64,000 nt of DNA from Lentzea pudingi (GCF_014646255.1 NZ_BMNC01000005.1:273402-337401), one strand, 5' to 3'. Positions 9,020 through 17,501 are shown, counted from the stretch's first letter. Notes: a model not told the origin generated them from the letters alone. Made by a program: numbers and translations.

Positions 9020-9592
9020 TCAGCTCGTCGGCATGACGTTGAGGCGCTGCATCTCCTGGCACTTCGGCGCGGACTGCGTGGCCTTCTGCAGCTCGGGGAC
9101 GTCCTTGAGGTCGCGCAGCGGGTCGGCGAGCTCGGAGAGCTTGGCGATGGCCTCCCCGGCGGCCTGGAGGCCTCCGGTGGCGTTGTTGGCGTCCGCCTGC
9201 TCGACCTTGGTCTTGGCGTCGGCGAACACGGTGCCGAGCGAGGTGAACGTCTCGGCCATCCTGTTGACGGCCGCCTCACCGCCCGCGACGGGCGACGGGC
9301 CGACGTTCTTGAGGCCCTCCGCGGACTTGGTGAACGCGTCGGCGAGCTGGCCCATGTACGCGGCCATCTCGGCCTTGAGCTTGCCGGGGTCGCCCGGGTC
9401 GACCTTGGGTGCGGTCTTCTCGATCTTGGCGAACTCGGAGGCGGCGCCGCACACCTTGTCCATGTAGGAGACGGCGGCGGCGTCGGCCGCGCCGCTGGTG
9501 GGCGTCGGTGAGGTGCCGGAGTTGCCGCCGATGGCGCACCCGGCCAGCGCGAGGGCGGCTACAGCGGCGGTGGCGACGAGGCTGCGCCTCAT
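9020..9592 (-). CDS. Lipoprotein, third of three tandem paralogs (promoter-proximal)
   Basis: 190 residues from ATG 9592 (MRRSLVATAAVAALALAGC). The lipobox LAGC is followed by a Gly/Ser/Thr/Pro linker, then a mature helical domain starting VSYMDKVCGAASEF and containing DPGKLKAEMAAYMGQLADAF, which parallels DPSKLKTGLSDWLG in the second copy. A conserved C-terminal Cys is present (APKCQEM). The gene is separated from hppA upstream by a long hairpin, so it is probably the first gene of an independent three-gene lipoprotein operon, or is reached only by read-through. The role is unknown. Confidence 0.82.
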   Translation of the reverse strand: MRRSLVATAAVAALALAGCAIGGNSGTSPTPTSGAADAAAVSYMDKVCGAASEFAKIEKTAPKVDPGDPGKLKAEMAAYMGQLADAFTKSAEGLKNVGPSPVAGGEAAVNRMAETFTSLGTVFADAKTKVEQADANNATGGLQAAGEAIAKLSELADPLRDLKDVPELQKATQSAPKCQEMQRLNVMPTS

Positions 9593-9604
9593 GTCGGAAC
9601 TCCT

Positions 9605-9646
9605 CGGTCGGGGTACGTCGGGGGAGACCCGAACGTACCCCGACCG
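9605..9646 (-). terminator. Long hairpin between hppA and the lipoprotein genes
   Basis: Arms CGGTCGGGGTACGT (9605-9618) and ACGTACCCCGACCG (9633-9646) are perfectly complementary over 14 bp, and pairing continues inward (CGGG/CCCG) with one bulged base. It lies 12 bp beyond the hppA stop and is the likely terminator of hppA. There is no long T-run on the minus strand, as is usual for high-GC actinobacteria. Confidence 0.7.
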
Positions 9647-9657
9647 GGGCTGTCGAA

Positions 9658-11958
9658 CTACGCGGCGCCGTTGCTCATGGCCTCCGCGGGGGTGTCCGTG
9701 ATCGACGTGCCACGGCGCTTGGACACGACCACCGCACCGACGATGATCAGGGTCGCGACCACCGCGATCGCGATCCGGATCGGGTCGGACGCGCTGTCAC
9801 CGACGGAGAAGGTGATGATGGCGGGCGCGATCAGCACCGAGACCAGGTTCATGACCTTGATCAGCGGGTTGATGGCCGGACCGGCGGTGTCCTTGAACGG
9901 GTCGCCGACGGTGTCGCCGATGACCGTCGCGGCGTGGGCCTCCGAACCCTTGCCACCGTGGTTGCCGTCCTCGACCAGCTTCTTGGCGTTGTCCCAGGCA
10001 CCACCGGAGTTGGCCAGGAAGACCGCCATGAGCGTGCCGGTCGCGATCGCGCCGGCGAGGTAACCGGCCAGCGGGCCGACGCCGAGGCCGAAGCCGACGG
10101 CGACCGGGGCGAGCACGGCCATCAGACCGGGGGTCGCGAGCTCGCGCAGCGAGTCCCTGGTGCAGATGTCGACGACACGGCCGTACTCCGGCTTCACCGA
10201 GTAGTCCATGATGCCGGGGTTCTCGCGGAACTGACGGCGCACCTCGAACACGATGGCACCGGCCGCGCGCGTCACGGCGTTGATCGCGAGACCCGAGAAC
10301 ATGAAGACGACGGCCGCACCGATGACGATGCCGACCAGGACGTTCGGCGAGAACACGACGAAGTCCGTGAAGTCCAGAGCGGTCTGCCCGGCCTTCGACA
10401 GCGCCTGGGAGATGGCGTCCTGGTAGGAGCCGAACAGCGCGGTCGCGGCGAGAACCGCCGTCGCGATCGCGATGCCCTTGGTGATGGCCTTGGTGGTGTT
10501 GCCGACCGCGTCGAGCTCCGTGAGGATCTGCGCGCCCTCGCCGTGCACGTCACCGGACATCTCGGCGATGCCCTGCGCGTTGTCCGAGACCGGGCCGAAG
10601 GTGTCCATCGCGACGATGACGCCGACGGTCGTGAGAAGGCCACAACCGGCCAGCGCGATCGCGAACAGGGAGACGACGACCGAACCGGACAGCAGGAACG
10701 CGCCGTAGACGGCGGCACCGATGACCAGTGCGGTGTAGACGGCCGACTCGAAACCGACCGAGATGCCGGACAGGATGACCGTGGCCGCACCGGTCCGCGA
10801 GGTCTCACCGACCTCCTTGACCGGCTTGTGGTCGGTGCCGGTGTAGTAGCCCGTCAGCCAGAGGATGATGCCGGCCAGCACGATGCCGATGATCACCGCG
10901 ACGGACGCGATGAGCGCCGGGTTGCCGGTGTCGGACTTGACCGAGTCGCTGATGCCGTTGAGGTCCGCGAAGGAGCTCGGCAGGTACAGGAACGCGGCGA
11001 TGGTGCACAGCACCGCGGAGATGACCGCGGAGATGTAGAAGGCGCGGTTGATGGCCGCGAGGCCGTTCTCGCCCGCCTTCGCCTTGGTCGTGTAGACGCC
11101 GATGACCGCGGTCAGCACACCGATCGCGGGAACGATCAGCGGGAAGAGCAGACCCTGCACACCGAACGCCGCGGTACCGAGGATCAGCGACGCGACGAGC
11201 GTCACGGCGTAGGACTCGAAGAGGTCCGCGGCCATGCCGGCGCAGTCACCGACGTTGTCGCCCACGTTGTCCGCGATGGTGGCGGCGTTGCGGGGGTCGT
11301 CCTCCGGGATGCCCTGCTCGACCTTGCCGACCAGGTCGGCGCCGACGTCCGCGGCCTTGGTGAAGATGCCGCCGCCGACGCGCATGAACATCGCGAGCAG
11401 CGCGGCACCGAAACCGAAGCCCTCCAGGACCTTCGGGGCCTGACCGGCGTAGACGAGCACGACGAGCGCCGCGCCGAAGAGGCCGAGACCGACCGTCATC
11501 ATGCCGACCACACCGCCGGTGCGGAACGCGATGCGCGTCGCCTTTTCGCGACCGCCTTCTTCGTTCGCGGCGGCGGCGACACGCACGTTGGCGCGCGTGG
11601 ACAACCACATGCCCAGGTAGCCGATGGTCGCCGAGAACACGGCACCGACGATGAAGAACAAAGATCGGCCGATTCGTTCGGCCAAATCATCTGCCGGTAG
11701 CGCGAACAGCAGAACGAACACGATCACGACAAAGATGCCGAGCGTGCGGAACTGCCGGTTGAGGTAGGCCGCTGCGCCCTCCTGAACCGCCTTGGCGATG
11801 TCCTGCATCTTGGGGGTGCCCTGGCCCGCGGCCAGCACCTCCTTGAGCAGCACGTACCCGACGGCGAGAGCAGCCAGGGCGACCACGGCGACCACGGCTA
11901 CGACGCCGCGATCACCCCCGGAGAGCTCGAGGCCCTCCGCGAGGAAATGCCGGGACAT
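9658..11958 (-). CDS. hppA: Membrane-bound proton-translocating pyrophosphatase
   Basis: 766 residues, about 16 transmembrane helices. Hydrolyses cytoplasmic PPi and pumps H+ outward. The ATG at 11958 is chosen because it follows a strong AGGAGG; an ATG at 12033 is in frame but lacks support. Diagnostic motifs are the first substrate-binding stretch GVGLFGAA..., the signature DNVGDNVGDCAGMAADLFE, and the C-terminal GDTVGDPFKDTAGPAINPLIK. At the K+-dependence position the sequence is GNTTKAITKG. The lysine there is typical of the K+-independent H+-pumping subfamily (the K+-dependent forms have Ala). A promoter, 12051-12079, is visible upstream and a strong hairpin closes the unit. Confidence 0.96.
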   Translation of the reverse strand: MSRHFLAEGLELSGGDRGVVAVVAVVALAALAVGYVLLKEVLAAGQGTPKMQDIAKAVQEGAAAYLNRQFRTLGIFVVIVFVLLFALPADDLAERIGRSLFFIVGAVFSATIGYLGMWLSTRANVRVAAAANEEGGREKATRIAFRTGGVVGMMTVGLGLFGAALVVLVYAGQAPKVLEGFGFGAALLAMFMRVGGGIFTKAADVGADLVGKVEQGIPEDDPRNAATIADNVGDNVGDCAGMAADLFESYAVTLVASLILGTAAFGVQGLLFPLIVPAIGVLTAVIGVYTTKAKAGENGLAAINRAFYISAVISAVLCTIAAFLYLPSSFADLNGISDSVKSDTGNPALIASVAVIIGIVLAGIILWLTGYYTGTDHKPVKEVGETSRTGAATVILSGISVGFESAVYTALVIGAAVYGAFLLSGSVVVSLFAIALAGCGLLTTVGVIVAMDTFGPVSDNAQGIAEMSGDVHGEGAQILTELDAVGNTTKAITKGIAIATAVLAATALFGSYQDAISQALSKAGQTALDFTDFVVFSPNVLVGIVIGAAVVFMFSGLAINAVTRAAGAIVFEVRRQFRENPGIMDYSVKPEYGRVVDICTRDSLRELATPGLMAVLAPVAVGFGLGVGPLAGYLAGAIATGTLMAVFLANSGGAWDNAKKLVEDGNHGGKGSEAHAATVIGDTVGDPFKDTAGPAINPLIKVMNLVSVLIAPAIITFSVGDSASDPIRIAIAVVATLIIVGAVVVSKRRGTSITDTPAEAMSNGAA

Positions 11959-12022
11959 CCGTCCTCCTGGTGAGTTGCCATGTGCAGCGCCAAGGCAGAC
12001 CAGCCGCCCAGCGCGACGTGAC

Positions 12023-12079
12023 GCATCCCTCATTGGATGCGATGAGCGGGGAGTCTAGGGGTTGGTTGCAACGAGGCAA
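12023..12079 (-). promoter_or_regulatory. hppA promoter with leader hairpin
   Basis: On the minus strand a -35 TTGCCT (12079-12074) and a -10 TAGACT (12056-12051) are separated by exactly 17 bp. The predicted transcript would begin near 12044 and contain a small hairpin, GCATCC/GGATGC (12023-12040), before the hppA ribosome-binding site. The match is by eye; no transcript data. Confidence 0.5.
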
Positions 12080-12129
12080 CGAAACGTCCCGATCCGTGCA
12101 CACACCGTTATCTGCGCAGGAAGTCGAGC

Positions 12130-14472
12130 ATGGCCCAGCCGGGACTGTCGGTGGTGTATGCGAAGCTCGGGTCCGTGGTGGATCAGGGACGGCGGCTGCT
12201 GGACCGCGTGCTGGCGGGTGTGCCCGCCGGGGAGTCACCCCTCACGCACGCACGTGATCTGCCGTTGCGGCAGGCAGATCACGTGGACTGGCCTGCGTGG
12301 ACGGCTCCGGCGGTCGTCGAGGCGTTCGTGGAGACCGGCGTGCGCGAGCCGTGGCGGCACCAGGCCGAGGCCGCGTCGCTGGCGTGGTCGGGGCAGCACG
12401 TGGTCCTCGCGACGGGCACGGCGTCGGGCAAGTCACTTGCCTACCAGTTGCCCGTGCTTTCCACTCTTTTGGCGGACACGAAGGCCACCGCGCTCTACCT
12501 GTCACCGACCAAAGCCCTTGGGGCGGACCAGCTCCGGTCGCTCGAGGAGCTGGGGATCAAGGGGGTGCGCGCGTCGGCCTACGACGGCGACACCCCGATG
12601 GCCGAACGCGACTGGGTCAAGGCCCACGCGAACTGGGTCTTCACCAATCCGGACATGCTGCACCGCGGAATCCTTCCGCAGCACCCGAAATGGCTGCGGT
12701 TCTTCCGGCGGCTGAAGTACGTGGTGATCGACGAGTGCCATTCCTACCGCGGTGTTTTCGGTTCGCACGTGGCGTTGTTGATGCGACGCCTGCGAAGGGT
12801 CGCGCGCAAATACGGCGCGAATCCGATCTTCGTTTTGGCATCGGCCACTGTGGCTGATCCTTCCGGGTCCGCCCAGCGATTGCTCGGCGTTCCCGTTTCC
12901 GCTGTCGTGGACGACTTTTCACCGCGTGCGTCGCGCACGGTCGCGTTGTGGGAACCCCCACTGACCTCTCTGGAGGGTGAGAACGGGGCACCGGTCCGGC
13001 GCTCGGCGGGCGCGGAGACGTCGCGGATCCTGGCCGACCTCGTCGTCGAGGGCGCCCGGTCGCTGGCCTTCGTGCGCTCCCGCCGCGGAGCCGAGCTGAC
13101 GGCGCTGGGCACCCAGCGGATCCTGTCCGAAGTGGACAGTGAGTTGCCTCCCCGCGTGGCCGCGTACCGGGGCGGGTTCCTGCCGGAGGAACGGCGGGCC
13201 CTCGAAAAGGCGCTGTCCACGGGCGACCTGCTCGGCGTCGCGACCACGAACGCGCTGGAGCTCGGCGTCGACATCGCCGGCCTGGACGCGGTGGTGGTGG
13301 CCGGCTTCCCCGGCACCCTGGCGTCGTTCTGGCAGCAGGCGGGCCGTGCGGGCAGGTCCGGGGACAGCGCGCTGGTCGTCTTCGTGGCCCGCGACGACCC
13401 GTTGGACACGTACCTGGTGCACAACCCGGCCGCGGTGCTGGACAGACCGGTCGAGGCGACGGTGCTGGACCCGCTGAACCCGTACGTGCTGGGCCCGCAG
13501 CTGGCGTGCGCGGCGTCCGAGATGCCGTTGACACCGGCCTGCCTCGACGACTTCGGCGGCCCTCTCGCGGAGGCCGTCCTGGCCGACCTCGTGGCGGAGA
13601 AACTGCTGCGCAAACGCCCTGCCGGGTGGTACTGGGCCTCGCACGACCGGCCGCACGCCGGTGTGGACATCCGCGGCTCCGGCGGCGAGCAGGTGGCCGT
13701 CGTGGAGGCGGACTCGGGCCGCATGCTCGGCACGGTCGACCCCGGCTCCGCGTGCTGGCAGGTGCACCCCGGCGCCGTGTACCTGCACCAAGGTCGTTCC
13801 TACGTCGTCGACGAGCTCGACCTGGACAGCGGCCTCGCGATGGTGCACCGCGAAGACCCGGAGTGGACCACGCAACCGCGCGACTGCGTCGACATCACCG
13901 TGGTCCGCGAGGTGGAACGCACCGACTTCGGCGGCGTGTCCGTGTCGCTGGGCGAGGTGGAGGTGACGACCCAGGTCGTCGGCTACCTGCGCCGCCTGCC
14001 CTCCGGCGTGGTGCTCGACCAGATCCCGCTCGACCTGCCAGAACAGACGCTGCAAACCCGAGCGGTCTGGTACTCGGTCGACGAGTCGCTGCTGCTCGCC
14101 GCAGGCGTGGAGGCCAAACGCATCCCCGGCGCCCTGCACGCGGCCGAACACGCGGCGATCGGCCTGCTACCGCTGTTCGCGACGTGCGACAGGTGGGACA
14201 TCGGCGGCGTGTCGACGGCCGCACACCCGGACACGGGAATGCCGACGGTCTTCGTGCACGACGGCCACCCCGGCGGCGCGGGCTTCGCCGACCGGGGCCA
14301 CTCGGCGTTGCGGGCGTGGCTCTCGGCGACACGCGCGGCGATCACCGCCTGTTCGTGCCCGATGGGCTGCCCGTCGTGCGTGCAGTCGCCCAAGTGCGGC
14401 AACGGCAACGATCCGCTGGACAAGGCCGGTGCCGTGCTGGTGCTGGACGTGGTGCTGGGCAAAATCGCCTGA
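12130..14472 (+). CDS. DECH-box helicase with C-terminal four-cysteine (DUF1998-type) domain
   Basis: 780 residues, SF2 helicase of the Lhr/YprA (MrfA) type, the 'helicase/secretion neighborhood' DECH helicase. Residues ~95-102 hold Walker A (ATGTASGKS) and residue 201 begins DECH. Motif III-like ASATVADP follows, and the second RecA domain has ATTNALELGVDI and QQAGRAGRSG. The C-terminus carries a four-Cys metal site from Cys741: CSCPMGCPSCVQSPKCGNGN. YprA/MrfA relatives act in repair of mitomycin-type DNA damage, so a DNA-repair role is inferred. Families of this kind sit beside Tad genes in actinobacteria; here two genes and ~2 kb intervene. ATG start at 12130. Confidence 0.92.
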   Translation: MAQPGLSVVYAKLGSVVDQGRRLLDRVLAGVPAGESPLTHARDLPLRQADHVDWPAWTAPAVVEAFVETGVREPWRHQAEAASLAWSGQHVVLATGTASGKSLAYQLPVLSTLLADTKATALYLSPTKALGADQLRSLEELGIKGVRASAYDGDTPMAERDWVKAHANWVFTNPDMLHRGILPQHPKWLRFFRRLKYVVIDECHSYRGVFGSHVALLMRRLRRVARKYGANPIFVLASATVADPSGSAQRLLGVPVSAVVDDFSPRASRTVALWEPPLTSLEGENGAPVRRSAGAETSRILADLVVEGARSLAFVRSRRGAELTALGTQRILSEVDSELPPRVAAYRGGFLPEERRALEKALSTGDLLGVATTNALELGVDIAGLDAVVVAGFPGTLASFWQQAGRAGRSGDSALVVFVARDDPLDTYLVHNPAAVLDRPVEATVLDPLNPYVLGPQLACAASEMPLTPACLDDFGGPLAEAVLADLVAEKLLRKRPAGWYWASHDRPHAGVDIRGSGGEQVAVVEADSGRMLGTVDPGSACWQVHPGAVYLHQGRSYVVDELDLDSGLAMVHREDPEWTTQPRDCVDITVVREVERTDFGGVSVSLGEVEVTTQVVGYLRRLPSGVVLDQIPLDLPEQTLQTRAVWYSVDESLLLAAGVEAKRIPGALHAAEHAAIGLLPLFATCDRWDIGGVSTAAHPDTGMPTVFVHDGHPGGAGFADRGHSALRAWLSATRAAITACSCPMGCPSCVQSPKCGNGNDPLDKAGAVLVLDVVLGKIA

Positions 14473-14504
14473 CTGCCTGGGCTGGTTCTGGTTACGGTGG
14501 CGGG

Positions 14505-14552
14505 GTGAACGCATGCGGCTGCAACTCCACCGACCGGACCCGTCGCGCCTAG
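14505..14552 (+). CDS. Possible 15-residue Cys-containing leader peptide
   Basis: GTG AAC GCA TGC GGC TGC ... TAG encodes VNACGCNSTDRTRRA. A TACGGT hexamer (14492-14497) sits where a -10 would give a leaderless GTG start. Short Cys-bearing upstream ORFs are known in actinobacteria as translation-coupled sensors, but nothing downstream is obviously sulfur-related (the next gene is a nucleotidyltransferase). It could equally be a chance ORF in a 250-bp spacer that otherwise contains only high-GC, weakly repetitive sequence. Confidence 0.25.
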   Translation: MNACGCNSTDRTRRA

Positions 14553-14720
14553 GCGCGGTTGAGCGGGACGCCCGTCGTGCCACCGCGCACGGCGAGGCTT
14601 GCGCCTGTCGCGCCATCGCGCGACCGGGCCTGAGCCCGTCGTGCCCTCGCGCGCGGCTGGTCTGATCACTCCGCCGCGCCCGTCATCCCCTCATCGGCCA
14701 CGGGTCCATTGGAGTCTGCC

Positions 14721-15491
14721 TTGTTCACACCCTTTTCCGACCTCGACGCACTGCTCACCGACCTCGTCTCGGCCCAGCGCGAGATCCTCGGCCCCACCTA
14801 CGTCGGCACCTACCTCCAGGGTTCGTTCGCCCTGGGTGCCGGTGACGTCCACAGCGACTGCGACTTCATCGTCGCCTGCACCGAGCTGCCGTCCGGTGAT
14901 CGTGAGGCCGGGTTGCGGCGGTTGCACGACGAGGTCCCGACCCGTCCCGGCCGCTGGTCAACCGAGATCGAGGGCTCATACGCGGACGTGGGGTCGCTGC
15001 GTTCAGTGGCGGGTCTCGGGGTTCCGTGGCTGTTCAACGACCACGGCACGCGGACCCTGGTGTGGGATCTGCACTGCAACAGCCCGCACGCCCGCTGGAT
15101 TCTGCGCCACCACGGCATCGTGCTGGACGGTCCGCCGATCACGTCGCTCGTCGACGAGGTGCCGGCGTCCGTGCTGCGCTCGTCGATGCTGGCCGAGTTG
15201 CCGCACGTGCTCGACGGCATCCGTGAGTGGGCGCCGGTGGGCAACGCGTGGACACAGCGCTACATCGTCTCGGCCTACTGCCGCACGCTCTACACCATCC
15301 ACACGGGAGAGGTGGAGTCCAAGCGCGGCGCCCTGGTGTGGGCGAAGAAAATGCTCGATCAGCGGTGGCACCCGCTGATCGAGCAGGTCCTGCGGGACCG
15401 GGACCTCGGCTGGGACGCCGATGCGGTTCCACGGCCCGGATCCATGGAGGAGACCCTGGCTTTCGCCGCCTACGCGGAGGGTCTCCACTGA
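14721..15491 (+). CDS. Aminoglycoside-adenylyltransferase-like nucleotidyltransferase (DUF4111-type)
   Basis: 256 residues from the TTG at 14721, chosen because GGAG lies 6 nt upstream; a TTG at 14709 is in frame. The N-terminal nucleotidyltransferase fold shows the diagnostic pattern GS(x)nDxD: YLQGSFALGAGDVHSDCDF, with the two metal-binding aspartates. A helical C-terminal domain includes ESKRGALVWAKKMLDQRW, as in ANT(3'')-like proteins where this Lys-rich helix contributes to substrate binding. Such proteins transfer AMP onto aminoglycosides or unknown targets; resistance cannot be concluded from sequence. It is a single transcription unit ended by the strong hairpin at 15501-15534 and interrupts the helicase/Tad neighbourhood. 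Confidence 0.82.
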   Translation: MFTPFSDLDALLTDLVSAQREILGPTYVGTYLQGSFALGAGDVHSDCDFIVACTELPSGDREAGLRRLHDEVPTRPGRWSTEIEGSYADVGSLRSVAGLGVPWLFNDHGTRTLVWDLHCNSPHARWILRHHGIVLDGPPITSLVDEVPASVLRSSMLAELPHVLDGIREWAPVGNAWTQRYIVSAYCRTLYTIHTGEVESKRGALVWAKKMLDQRWHPLIEQVLRDRDLGWDADAVPRPGSMEETLAFAAYAEGLH

Positions 15492-15500
15492 CTTTCGTGG

Positions 15501-15534
15501 GCGCGGCGGGGGCTCACGGGTACCCCCGCCGCGC
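15501..15534 (+). terminator. Hairpin terminator after the nucleotidyltransferase gene
   Basis: GCGCGGCGGGGG (15501-15512) pairs perfectly over 12 bp with CCCCCGCCGCGC (15523-15534), loop 10 nt, starting 10 bp after the stop codon. There is no T-tract, so it is a high-GC, I-shaped terminator. Confidence 0.75.
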
Positions 15535-15931
15535 TCTCCACGTGCCGAACACTGTGTTCCCGCCTGCTACCGCTTCGTGACCGGATCCCTTGGAACATCG
15601 GTGGAATCTGGTTCGTTCGTCTCGACAGGACACGCGGGAGGCGACGGTGTCGACTGTCTGCTGACGAACTCCGGGGAGGAGCCGGCTTCACCGACCGCGG
15701 CAGAGCGGGTGCTCTGCCACTAACGTCCCTCGGTCCGGTCACTGGTGCGGGAGGCTGTCCTTCGGGGTGCGTGTTCGGCTTTTCGCCCGTTCCTCTGCCG
15801 GCCCCCGACGTGCGGGGTGCGGAGGCCGATCATCGGACCGGGCTTGGTGGAACGGCCGTGCAGGGCATCGCCTTCGGGGTTGTCGGGGAGAGTCCACGAC
15901 GACACCCAACACGGCCGGGCTTGTAGTTGTG
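15535..15931. other. Gene-poor spacer with one perfect hairpin
   Basis: About 400 bp without a convincing gene. The only structure I see is GGCAGAGC/GCTCTGCC (15699-15718, 4-nt loop). Open frames here are short and lack family features or ribosome-binding sites. Confidence 0.5.
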
Positions 15932-16552
15932 TCAGACGGTTTCGAGCTGGTAGCTCGCCGGGGCGTGCACGGCCGCGACGAGTGCGTCCTGCACGACGTG
16001 CGCGTCCGGCAGGTTCCAGCCGCAGACCTGCGGCTTGACCCGCCAATGCACGACACCGTGCGCCATGGTGGTGGGGGGCAGCGGGATGTACTCGCCCTTG
16101 CCGTACAGGTGCACGTCCGGGTTGCCGGCCAGCTCGGTGTTGAGCGTCGAGCCGGACTTCACGAGGAACATCCAGCGGCCGGACGGGGTCGCGGCGATCG
16201 GCACGGGAACACCGATCTGCCGCAGTGCGACGGCCGCGCGGCGGCCGAGGCCGGTGCCGACCTCGATCGCGTCCACCACGTGACCGGTGGCGACGAGGAG
16301 GCTGTAGGACGCGCCTGCCCACCACGTGGCGACCTGCTCGGGACGGGTCCCGATGCGGTCCACCCAGTCGCGGTGCACCGGGATCGGGCCGTGCTGCTCG
16401 AGGCCGCTGCGGCCCGCCCACTTCGTCACGCCGTTCTCAGAACCGGCCGGGAACGTGCCGGGCAGTACGGGCCAACCGCGGAACGCGAGGCTGATCGCCT
16501 CGGCACGCAGTTCGATGCGGAAGGCCCCGCGCCAGCTGTCCGACCAATCCAT
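15932..16552 (-). CDS. Short Prim-Pol (archaeo-eukaryotic primase-like) domain protein, probably catalytically degenerate
   Basis: 206 residues from ATG 16552. It resembles the N-terminal 'bifunctional DNA primase/polymerase' domain seen as stand-alone proteins in actinobacteria: AISLAFRGWPVLPGT near the start, AATPSGRWMFLVKSG in the middle, and YGKGEYIPLPPTT near the end. In active Prim-Pol domains the first strand carries D-x-D and the second motif reads SGG(R)H. Here the corresponding stretches are DAIEVGTGLG and SGRWMF, so metal ligands and the His look lost. No helicase or zinc domain is attached. It lies on the Tad-gene strand, 197 bp beyond the last Tad gene. A regulatory or binding role is inferred only. 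Confidence 0.68.
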   Translation of the reverse strand: MDWSDSWRGAFRIELRAEAISLAFRGWPVLPGTFPAGSENGVTKWAGRSGLEQHGPIPVHRDWVDRIGTRPEQVATWWAGASYSLLVATGHVVDAIEVGTGLGRRAAVALRQIGVPVPIAATPSGRWMFLVKSGSTLNTELAGNPDVHLYGKGEYIPLPPTTMAHGVVHWRVKPQVCGWNLPDAHVVQDALVAAVHAPASYQLETV

Positions 16553-16594
16553 CTTCCGTCGCCTTCTTCCCAGGCTCTGACTCGACATCAACGT

Positions 16595-16656
16595 GGTGCC
16601 GGTGTTCGTAGGGACACCGCGTCGGTGCCGCCACTACAACTAACGACACCGGCACC
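16595..16656. repeat. 11-bp inverted repeat upstream of the Prim-Pol gene
   Basis: GGTGCCGGTGT (16595-16605) and ACACCGGCACC (16646-16656) are exact reverse complements 40 bp apart, 43-104 bp upstream of the Prim-Pol start. A third copy of the core (GTCGGTGCCG, 16621-16630) lies between them. It could be an operator array or a structured leader. Confidence 0.55.
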
Positions 16657-16749
16657 TGCCTCCGTAACCCCCGCTCGACAACTGGTAGCTACGGAACGGC
16701 GAACGTCCTTTGCCAGACCGAGCAACTGAACTCCGCGCGTTTGGTTCGA

Positions 16750-17175
16750 TCACCGTTCAGCATGTCCAGGCGGGAGTGTGAGTCCGCTCACCGCTGTGAG
16801 CCGACCGCTCGTCGTGCTCCAAACGGCACGATCTTCAGCCGGACCTGCCCTGGCGCGTGCGTTCACCGGGCCGAACGGCGTAACCGCCGACACCTCCACC
16901 ACCACCTCCCATCCGCTCACCGCGCAGCTCGTCAGCTCGGCCCGGTTTTCCGATGCCACGAGTTTCGCCTGCTCACAAGCACTTTCTGCGCCATCGACGA
17001 GACGAGCGGCCGCGGCCAGCGCCGCCAAATCGGCCGCACCGGTCACCTGGTGCCGCGCGACGACCACCGAACCGACGTGCGCACCGGCCACCACGACGAT
17101 GATCAGCGACAACATGACCACCACACCGCTCACCGCAGCCGAACCCCGGTCGCAACCGGACCGTTCGCCGTTCAT
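16750..17175 (-). CDS. TadG/TadE-like protein of the helicase/secretion neighbourhood (Rv3654c-like)
   Basis: 141 residues from ATG 17175, which overlaps the preceding TadE stop by 4 bp (ATGA). A single N-terminal transmembrane segment (VSGVVVMLSLIIVVVAG, ~16-35) follows a short charged start, then HQVTGAADLAALAAAARLVDG, the TadG-type motif (QnaADaAALAaA). The rest is a small extracytoplasmic domain with two Cys (ESACEQAK, TSCAVSGW). Known as 'helicase/secretion neighborhood TadE-like protein'. Likely a minor pseudopilin or pilus-associated envelope protein of the Tad system. Last gene of the Tad run. Confidence 0.82.
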   Translation of the reverse strand: MNGERSGCDRGSAAVSGVVVMLSLIIVVVAGAHVGSVVVARHQVTGAADLAALAAAARLVDGAESACEQAKLVASENRAELTSCAVSGWEVVVEVSAVTPFGPVNARARAGPAEDRAVWSTTSGRLTAVSGLTLPPGHAER

Positions 17176-17501
17176 CGCGGCTCCGGTACGGCGAACGCCC
17201 GTGCGCTGAGCGGTAAGCCCAACGGCCCGCGTTTGCCGACCACGACCTCGACGGCGTCAGCTTGTTCGTTGATCACAACGTTGGCAGCGCCCACGATTCG
17301 CCCGACGGCCTCTTCCCCGCGCTGCCGTTCACCGCGTGCCGTGAGCCGCGCTGCCTCTCTCGCCGCGTCCGCGCAACGCATCTGCTCGGTGACCGCCGTC
17401 AGCCCGTTGGCCCCCAACCACATGACCACCAGCAACGCGGACACGACGATCGCCGCCTCGACCGTGACCATGCCCCGGTCGTCAGACCGACGACAGCGCA
17501 C
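17172..17501 (-). CDS. TadE-family minor pilin
   Basis: 109 residues from a GTG at 17501, overlapping the 53-aa pilin gene by 20 bp. The N-terminus has the TadE hallmark: basic residues followed by DDRGMVTVEAAIVVSALLVVMW, where the Gly-Met and Glu+5 arrangement resembles a prepilin-peptidase cleavage site. A short periplasm-facing tail (ADAAREAARLTARGE) follows. Acts with the Tad ATPase and membrane platform as a pseudopilin. Corresponds to Rv3655c by order. Confidence 0.86.
   Translation of the reverse strand: MRCRRSDDRGMVTVEAAIVVSALLVVMWLGANGLTAVTEQMRCADAAREAARLTARGERQRGEEAVGRIVGAANVVINEQADAVEVVVGKRGPLGLPLSARAFAVPEPR

Noticed and set aside
9409..11700. 763-codon plus-strand open frame opposite hppA
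   Set aside because: Antisense of the pyrophosphatase, low complexity (Asp/Arg/Gly/Gln-rich), no ribosome-binding site or family features.
14721..15491. Calling the nucleotidyltransferase an aminoglycoside resistance gene
   Set aside because: The catalytic motif is present but specificity for streptomycin/spectinomycin cannot be seen; the family includes many non-resistance members.
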